DNA of 10,916 nucleotides from Desulfobacteraceae bacterium (GTDB lineage Bacteria > Desulfobacterota > Desulfobacteria > Desulfobacterales > SG8-13), in contig JARFQH010000155.1 in assembly GCA_029287875.1 (NCBI GenBank), positions 1 to 10,916 of the forward strand, given 5' to 3'. The notes below the pieces were generated by a model. That model was not told the origin of the DNA, searched no databases, and was given only the letters and a program-made list of their open reading frames with translations. Positions 6,463 through 10,916 of the stretch are shown here, piece after piece (within the stretch, counting starts at the first letter, position 1; every line of letters begins with the position of its first letter). The translations under genes were made by a program, and so were the position numbers.

Positions 6463-7476
6463 ATGGGATATGCCGCAAGAATTACCGGGATCGGGTCCGC
6501 GTTTCCGGAAAAACATTTAAGCAACGAGGAGCTCACCCGGATGCTGGCCCATCACGACGTCGAGACCAGCGAAAAGTGGATCCTGGATAGAACCGGCATC
6601 CGAGAACGCCGAGTCGCGAACGTCGAAAACGAGGCCGAAACCAACTCTTCTCTCGGCGCACGGGCGGCCCGCAAAGCGCTCAAAATGGCGGGTCGCAAAG
6701 CCGATGATATCGACCAGATCATCTATGCCACCTGTTCGCCGGACACACTGCTCCCCTCTACGGCCTGCTGGCTCCAGAAAAAAATCGGGGCGAGCAATGC
6801 CTGGGCAATGGATATCAATGCCGCCTGCTCCGGGTTCATCTATGGGCTCGTGACGGCCCAGCAGTTCATCCTGTCCGGGCAGGCTCGAACCATTCTCGTG
6901 GTCGGCGGCGAAGTACTGTCACAGATAACAAACTGGTCGGATCGCTCTTCGTGCATTATCTTTGGGGATGGGGCCGGCGCCGTCATCGTCGAGCGGGTTC
7001 CGGCTGGAAGTCGGCAGCGCATCCTGTCCAGCCACCTAACCTCGAACGGCAGCCTAAGCATGCTTTTTTACGTTCCGGCCGGCGGATCCAACCTCGAGGT
7101 CACCCCCGAACGTTACGCCAAGAACCTTCATAAGATGCGCATGAACGGCCGCGAAATTTTTAAAGTGGCAGTGCGAACCCTGACCGAGTGCGCCCTGCGC
7201 ACACTTGAAAAACGGCGCCTGTCAATCGAGCGCCTCGATTGGTTCGTCCCGCATCAGGCCAACCTGAGGATTATCGAAGCGGTGGCCAACCGTCTCGCTT
7301 TCCCGATGGATCGCGTTCTGGTCAATCTGGAGCGCTACGGCAACACCTCGGCGGCTACAATCCCGTCCGCGTTGGACGAAGCCGTGCGGGACGGACGCAT
7401 CAGAGAAGGTCAAACGATTCTGCTCGACGCTTTCGGCGCCGGACTGACGGCCGGTGCAGTGCTGCTTCGCTGGTAA
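6463..7476 (+). CDS. fabH: 3-oxoacyl-ACP synthase III (KASIII)
   Basis: FabH condenses acetyl-CoA or a similar acyl-CoA primer with malonyl-ACP in the cytosol, the first condensation of type II fatty acid synthesis. The 337-residue length is usual for the family. The catalytic triad is visible: Cys122 in DINAACSGF, His264 in PHQAN and Asn294 in ERYGNTSAA. The N-terminal WILDRTGIRERR line and the glycine-rich C-terminal end FGAGLTAGAVLLRW are also typical. The gene is not beside other fab genes (no acpP, fabD or plsX), so it may be a second KASIII that primes another acyl chain; this is inference. The start ATG at 6463 matches the N-terminal strand of the family, although the nearest AGGAG (6444-6448) is rather far at 14 bases. 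Confidence 0.93.
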   Translation: MGYAARITGIGSAFPEKHLSNEELTRMLAHHDVETSEKWILDRTGIRERRVANVENEAETNSSLGARAARKALKMAGRKADDIDQIIYATCSPDTLLPSTACWLQKKIGASNAWAMDINAACSGFIYGLVTAQQFILSGQARTILVVGGEVLSQITNWSDRSSCIIFGDGAGAVIVERVPAGSRQRILSSHLTSNGSLSMLFYVPAGGSNLEVTPERYAKNLHKMRMNGREIFKVAVRTLTECALRTLEKRRLSIERLDWFVPHQANLRIIEAVANRLAFPMDRVLVNLERYGNTSAATIPSALDEAVRDGRIREGQTILLDAFGAGLTAGAVLLRW

Positions 7477-7529
7477 CGTGCCACTTAATCCTCAAAACGC
7501 GATCCGCTCACCGGATTGCGGAAAACGCC

Positions 7530-8111
7530 ATGCACAGATCCGCTAAAGGCCGCCAGACGGCTCTGCTCGTCTGCAGCGCTCTATTTAATTTGATTGTTTT
7601 GACGACAGGACCATGTCGAGCGGCCGGCGACATCATGCTGCAGCTCCAGCGATTTCAGGAAGCTTTAGCCGTAAAAAACACGGAACTGCTTGACGGCGAA
7701 AAACTGATCATCGGTTTGAACGATCAACTGGAATGGAACGACCTGCCTTACATCAACAGCATCGTGGCCAGCCTCAATTCGATTGAAACCTGCCTCTACT
7801 ATCAGTTGGAACTGGTTGGGGTGTATCATGACGTTGCGGGGATAAGCGACGGTTACGTCCGATCCCAATTGCCCCGCATGATCCGGCAGGTGGATTTCAC
7901 TCTCAGCAGTGTTGAAATCGAATACAAAAAGATAACGGTTCAATACATGCAGGTTATCGGCACCGAGGCACTGAAGATCACCGATCGACTCAGAAAAAAC
8001 ATCCGGGAGACCCGGCAGCTGTTAGAAGAGCACCTGAATTGGCTTGAATCGGAATCGGCCGGAACGATTGAAAAGAAGAATCAACCGGATCGATCACCGC
8101 AAAAACTATAG
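7530..8111 (+). CDS. Unknown exported helical protein
   Basis: I do not recognise this 193-residue protein. A Sec signal peptide is visible: basic MHRSAKGRQ, a hydrophobic stretch to about residue 26, and likely cleavage after RAA near 32. A Cys in TGPCRAAG is preceded by Pro, so it does not form a good lipobox. The mature part is predicted to be mostly long helices (LQRFQEALAVKNTELLDGEK; RQVDFTLSSVEIEYKKI; DRLRKNIRETRQLLEEHLNW), like a periplasmic helical bundle. The frame continues upstream into fabH, but the signal peptide supports the ATG at 7530. No good ribosome site precedes it. It lies 53 bases after fabH and may be cotranscribed with it. Confidence 0.65.
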   Translation: MHRSAKGRQTALLVCSALFNLIVLTTGPCRAAGDIMLQLQRFQEALAVKNTELLDGEKLIIGLNDQLEWNDLPYINSIVASLNSIETCLYYQLELVGVYHDVAGISDGYVRSQLPRMIRQVDFTLSSVEIEYKKITVQYMQVIGTEALKITDRLRKNIRETRQLLEEHLNWLESESAGTIEKKNQPDRSPQKL

Positions 8112-8399
8112 CGAAGGTATCATGCAATCCAAATCCAATAAAAAGCAGGTGTTCCCGAAGGCAAAAAAATCGTCGCGGAATATGGTCTCAAAACACAATA
8201 ATATTTAATATTTAGGTCATGCCCGAAAACGTGATGCAGATCGTCCAAATCCCGCCCCTTGTATTTCCCGCCGGCAAACTTATTGTATTGCAAGGTTGAC
8301 GAAGAGCCGATCGCCTGTCGCGGGCGACTTTTGAAAAATAAAAATTCAACGGCGGCCCAAACATTAAATTCCTGAAACAGCACCATTTGGAGGCAGACA
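8112..8399. other. Spacer before the ferredoxin gene
   Basis: No secure gene is seen. It holds a possible 28-codon peptide frame (8122-8208) and a second possible 26-codon frame (8219-8299), neither with known similarity. A minus-strand frame is open across the same stretch, so this may be decayed coding sequence. A weak stem TCGCC/GGCGA with CTTTTG after it lies at 8311-8332. A strong ribosome site GGAGG (8389-8393) ends the region. Confidence 0.4.
8122..8208 (+). CDS. Possible small basic peptide
   Basis: A 28-codon frame starts 10 bases after the stop of the exported helical protein, with GAAGG about 5 bases before the ATG. The product would be strongly basic (Lys/Arg/Ser/Asn rich, for example SKSNKKQ and AKKSSRN). 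Spacing and ribosome site suggest it could be translated. Its length and low complexity make chance just as likely. Confidence 0.2.
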   Translation: MQSKSNKKQVFPKAKKSSRNMVSKHNNI

Positions 8400-8597
8400 A
8401 TGGGAAAACGTGTTGTAATCGACAAAGATGAATGCACCGGATGTGAAAGTTGTGTGGAACTCTGCGAGGAGGTTTTCGCCTTTAACGAAGATGAAGAAAA
8501 AGCCGAGGTCATCATGCCTGAAGGCGGGCCGGAGGAATGCATCGAGGAGGCCATCGAATCCTGCCCAGTCGAGTGCATCAGCTGGGAAGAGGATTGA
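8400..8597 (+). CDS. Single-cluster 4Fe-4S ferredoxin, Desulfovibrio type
   Basis: This 65-residue acidic electron carrier of the cytosol has cluster ligands C12, C15 and C18 in CTGCESC plus C55 in SCP. C22 and C47 sit where Desulfovibrio gigas ferredoxin II has its structural disulfide pair. Together these give the known monocluster layout, with the second cluster site lost. C59 (VECI) is an additional cysteine at a place where that family usually has Ala or similar. Such ferredoxins carry low-potential electrons for enzymes such as pyruvate:ferredoxin oxidoreductase; the partner here is unknown. The start is fixed by GGAGG, with 6 bases before the ATG. It has no redox-enzyme gene beside it. 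Confidence 0.93.
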   Translation: MGKRVVIDKDECTGCESCVELCEEVFAFNEDEEKAEVIMPEGGPEECIEEAIESCPVECISWEED

Positions 8598-8880
8598 CGG
8601 CAGATTGCGGAAAAAATTACGAATACTGCGATAGAAACCTGTTCGGATTAGAAGCGCTGATCAGAACGCTATTGGATTCCGCGGGGCTTTTTATGTCGAC
8701 ACGCGGCGCGATGACATGGCCCTGCGCCTCGACCTGTATGGAAACGCAGTTGAATGAGGGCAGTTTCTTGCCGCACCGCAAGCCGACATTTTTACCTTTA
8801 CGAAAGAAAAGAACCGCAAAGCACGCAGCATCACATAATCAGGTGGCAGAGAGATTTTGCAAGCCGAAGGTGTAGAGAAG
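8598..8880. other. Spacer with a startless coding-like frame
   Basis: No complete gene is visible. Between a TAG at 8632 and a TGA at 8755-8757 one plus frame reads like a protein end (GAFYVDTRRDDMALRLDLYG) but has no start codon apart from a late ATG, so it may be the remnant of a lost gene. The stretch around 8810-8830 (GAACCGCAAAGCACGC) resembles short AACCGCAAAG repeats common in spacers of such genomes; that is from memory. The end is the leader of the gene at 8881. Confidence 0.35.
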
Positions 8881-9249
8881 ATGGCGGGAAAACATTCCAA
8901 CAAGTTGATCGAATCGTACGTAACAGGCCGAAGCATGCGAGTGTCCGGAAAGACATACACCACCGATCTCAAAATTATCGGCGATGCGGTAAAGGATAAC
9001 TGGTGGCGCCGGGAGGGCCATCGGCTGTTGTCGGACGATATTGTGGACATCCTTGAAAGCAGGCCGGAGGTGCTGGTGGTCGGAACCGGATATGCCGGTA
9101 ACTTGGACATTCCGGCCCGCCTCCGCAGAGACCTCGCTGAACGCGGCATCCGGCTTTTTTCCGAACGCACCGCCGAAGCCGTCGAATTATTCAATCGGCA
9201 TCGGGCCCAAAACGATAATGTCACCGGTGCGTTTCATCTCACGTGCTAG
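8881..9249 (+). CDS. Mth938-like (DUF498/AAMDC family) protein
   Basis: This 122-residue single-domain protein has features that match the Mth938-like fold shared with human AAMDC and NDUFAF3. These are an N-terminal strand pair with GKTYTTDL, a W-W-R-x-EGH line at 41-47, a central PEVLVVGTGYAG (62-73), a helix with TAEAVELFN, and the typical end GAFHLTC (116-122). Bacterial members have no firm function; mitochondrial relatives assist complex I assembly, and a redox link to the nearby ferredoxin would be speculation. A TTG at 8857 in the same frame is a possible longer start, but ATG at 8881 is preferred; the nearest purine-rich site is weak. It ends tail to tail with the SRPBCC gene. Confidence 0.8.
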   Translation: MAGKHSNKLIESYVTGRSMRVSGKTYTTDLKIIGDAVKDNWWRREGHRLLSDDIVDILESRPEVLVVGTGYAGNLDIPARLRRDLAERGIRLFSERTAEAVELFNRHRAQNDNVTGAFHLTC

Positions 9250-9713
9250 TCTTCAAAATTGCCGCAACAATCGAAGCGATCCTGGCCGTTTTCTAAAATT
9301 ATCTTGAGTTTCTGCAGATCGTTTCTAACCTGATGGCGCGCCTTGCGCTTGACCACGAAGCCAAGAATTTTTAAGTTTTTGAGTTCGATGTTGCTGCGGG
9401 TGAGAAACCGCGTCCCGCCGTCGACCGCTTCGAAAATGAAACGGCTTTCACCGGCAACCGGCCCTGCCGTGAAGCAATAGGTGCAGAGCTCGTTCGTGAC
9501 GTACTCTGAAATGATTCCCTCGGAATCAAAAAACTGGCCCATGAAACGGTTTACCAACCTGTAGGTCGCGCCGCGACCGAAAGGCCCGTCTGAAGTCTGT
9601 TCGGACAAAATGACGTCGGATTGCCAACAAATATTGTTCTCGAGGTTCGTTGCAAACGCAAAGACTTTCTCGACGGGCTGGTTTATGATGACGCTGTCTT
9701 CTATATCGATCAT
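9246..9713 (-). CDS. SRPBCC / polyketide cyclase-like ligand-binding protein
   Basis: The 155-residue minus-strand protein has the START/SRPBCC layout. A first strand (DIEDSVIINQPVEKVFAFAT) leads into a helix, followed by NICWQSDV, then a series of strands ending in SRFIFEAVDGGTRFLTRSNIEL, and a long C-terminal helix (KRKARHQVRNDLQKLKIILEN). Such proteins bind hydrophobic ligands in a deep cavity. Many are annotated as polyketide cyclase/dehydrase-like without known substrate, and none can be named here. The C-terminus has a Cys-Cys pair (DCCGN). The start is supported by AGAAGGGA about 7 bases upstream on the minus strand. The gene overlaps the convergent Mth938-like gene by 4 bases. Confidence 0.82.
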   Translation of the reverse strand: MIDIEDSVIINQPVEKVFAFATNLENNICWQSDVILSEQTSDGPFGRGATYRLVNRFMGQFFDSEGIISEYVTNELCTYCFTAGPVAGESRFIFEAVDGGTRFLTRSNIELKNLKILGFVVKRKARHQVRNDLQKLKIILENGQDRFDCCGNFED

Positions 9714-9851
9714 TCAAAATCCCTTCTAAACTCAGAGTTGTTACTTTTCCCTGACATATTAATTTCAATCGGCGTCAATTTCAATACCCGCGCGGTCGGT
9801 CTTGGGTTTTTTCCCGATCCTTCCGGTTTAAATTCAGCCACTTCGGTCGGG

Positions 9852-9880
9852 TTGACAATTGCGTAATGAAACCCATTTTA
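9852..9880 (+). promoter_or_regulatory. Sigma-32-like heat-shock promoter for htpG
   Basis: TTGACA (9852-9857) is followed after 14 bases by CCCATTTTA (9872-9880). The sigma-32 consensus is CTTGAAA, 13-15 bases, CCCCATnTA, so both boxes and the spacing fit well. It sits about 75 bases before the htpG start, and htpG is a classic sigma-32 target. The TTGACA could instead serve sigma-70, but no good TATAAT lies at 17 bases. No CIRCE-type inverted repeat is seen. Confidence 0.6.
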
Positions 9881-9952
9881 TAGCCCGAAAATTACAAATG
9901 TCGGTTGGCGTACTGTCAACAATTTGCAACTGAACACCAAAAAGGAGTCAAA

Positions 9953-10916
9953 ATGGCCGGTAAAAAAGAAACACATCAGTTTAAAACCGAAGTGCAGCAG
10001 TTGCTCAATCTCATCATCAACTCCCTTTATTCCAACCAGGAAATATTTTTGCGGGAGTTGATTTCGAATGCCTCTGATGCGATTGACCGACTGAGATTCA
10101 AAGCCCAGGTGGAACCGGACATCCTGGGTGAGGACGCCGAGTTTAAAATTAAGATTGCCGCCGACGGCATTAAGAACACGCTGACGGTTTCCGATAACGG
10201 CATCGGGATGACGTACGATGAAATCATGGAAAATATCGGCACCATAGCCAAGAGCGGGACCGCGGGTTTCATGGAGGCCATGGCCCACCTCAATGATAAA
10301 AGCGTGGTATCCCCTGAGTTGATCGGCCAGTTTGGCGTCGGATTTTACAGCGCATTTATCGTCGCAGAGAAGGTGACCCTGATCTCCCGTGCGGCCGGAT
10401 CGGAAACCGCTACCCGCTGGTCTTCCACCGGTGACGGCACCTACACGATCGAGGAAGCCGCCAGGGACGACCGCGGTACGACGGTGATTCTGGATCTGAA
10501 AAAAAAGGAAAAAAGCGAGCCCGATTTCACCGACGAATTCACCATCCGTCAAATCGTCAAGCGCCACTCCGATTTCGTGAACTATCCGATCGTGATGGAC
10601 GTAGAGCGGGATGAACCGATTCCGGATAACGAACTGCTCAAGGACGAGGCGGGCAAAACGATCGGCAAGACCAGCCGCAAGGTGATGCGCGAAGAAACCC
10701 TCAATTCCATGAAGGCCATCTGGACCAAAGACAAGAAAGAGGTCGGCGCGGACGAGTACGAGGAGTTCTACAAGCACATCAGCCACGACTGGAATGCCCC
10801 TTTGACACACCTGCACCTTAAGTTCGAGGGCACCACCGAATACGACGCCCTGCTGTATATTCCGAGCCAGGCCCCCTTCGACCTGTTCAATCCGGACATG
10901 AAGCACGGCGTTCACC
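9953..10916 (+). CDS. htpG: Chaperone protein HtpG (Hsp90), 3' end outside window
   Basis: HtpG is the bacterial Hsp90, an ATP-driven dimeric chaperone in the cytosol. The visible 321 codons, about half of the usual 620-650, cover the N-terminal GHKL ATPase domain and part of the middle domain. Seen motifs are ELISNASDAIDRLR (35-48, with the catalytic Glu and Mg-binding Asn), DNGIGM (81-86), the lid start IGTIAKSGT (95-103) and IGQFGVGFYSAF (124-135). The middle-domain run WTKDKKEV and HISHDWNAPLTHLHLKFEG also fits. The start is set by AAAGGAG 6-7 bases upstream of ATG 9953. The frame is open to the window edge with no damage. Regulation by heat shock is suggested by the promoter at 9852-9880. 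Confidence 0.97.
   Translation, partial: MAGKKETHQFKTEVQQLLNLIINSLYSNQEIFLRELISNASDAIDRLRFKAQVEPDILGEDAEFKIKIAADGIKNTLTVSDNGIGMTYDEIMENIGTIAKSGTAGFMEAMAHLNDKSVVSPELIGQFGVGFYSAFIVAEKVTLISRAAGSETATRWSSTGDGTYTIEEAARDDRGTTVILDLKKKEKSEPDFTDEFTIRQIVKRHSDFVNYPIVMDVERDEPIPDNELLKDEAGKTIGKTSRKVMREETLNSMKAIWTKDKKEVGADEYEEFYKHISHDWNAPLTHLHLKFEGTTEYDALLYIPSQAPFDLFNPDMKHGVH

Noticed and set aside
8311..8332. Intrinsic terminator TCGCC/GGCGA
   Set aside because: The stem is only 5-6 bp and the T-run is four bases.
9878..10915. Long 345-codon minus-strand open frame
   Set aside because: It lies opposite htpG, whose plus frame has all Hsp90 motifs; the minus frame is a shadow of codon bias.

Overview
The window looks like a chromosomal segment of a Gram-negative anaerobe, most likely a deltaproteobacterium (Desulfobacterota) of the sulfate-reducer type. 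This is inferred from a Desulfovibrio-style single-cluster 4Fe-4S ferredoxin, a two-domain UspA protein, a DUF4412-like exported protein, moderate GC with long gene-poor spacers, and spacers rich in TTGAACC-type repeats. There are no tRNA or rRNA genes, no CRISPR array, no transposase and no phage gene.

Layout. 1-174 holds the 3' end of an unidentified, possibly oxidoreductase, gene. 175-725 is a spacer with a 164-bp imperfect palindrome (234-397) and a short TTGAACC-rich module (591-623). 726-2297 encodes a lidless Hsp70-like ATPase. A 450-bp spacer with nested inverted repeats follows, then an exported DUF4412-like protein (2748-3497) and a tandem universal stress protein (3765-4706). A dispersed repeat (copy A, 4710-4921), two minus-strand genes (NfeD-like membrane protein 4989-5462; unknown small protein 5515-5892) and repeat copy B (6001-6232) come next. 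Then, on the plus strand: a FabH-type ketoacyl synthase III (6463-7476), an unknown exported helical protein (7530-8111), a ferredoxin (8400-8597) and an Mth938-like protein (8881-9249). The last meets a minus-strand SRPBCC protein (9246-9713) tail to tail. The window ends inside htpG (9953-10916), which has a sigma-32-like promoter.

How it fits together. Several genes have stress or protein-quality roles (Hsp70-like, UspA, NfeD-like, HtpG). They are separated by long spacers and carry their own ribosome sites, so this is a loose neighbourhood of single genes rather than one operon. The only clear candidate operon is the minus-strand pair at 4989-5892.

The most unusual material is in the spacers. 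The long palindrome is one case. The other is a repeat family present twice in direct orientation around the minus-strand gene pair. Its two copies keep the same 48-codon open frame without indels, and most of their differences fall at third codon positions. I found no clear new defence or biosynthetic system.
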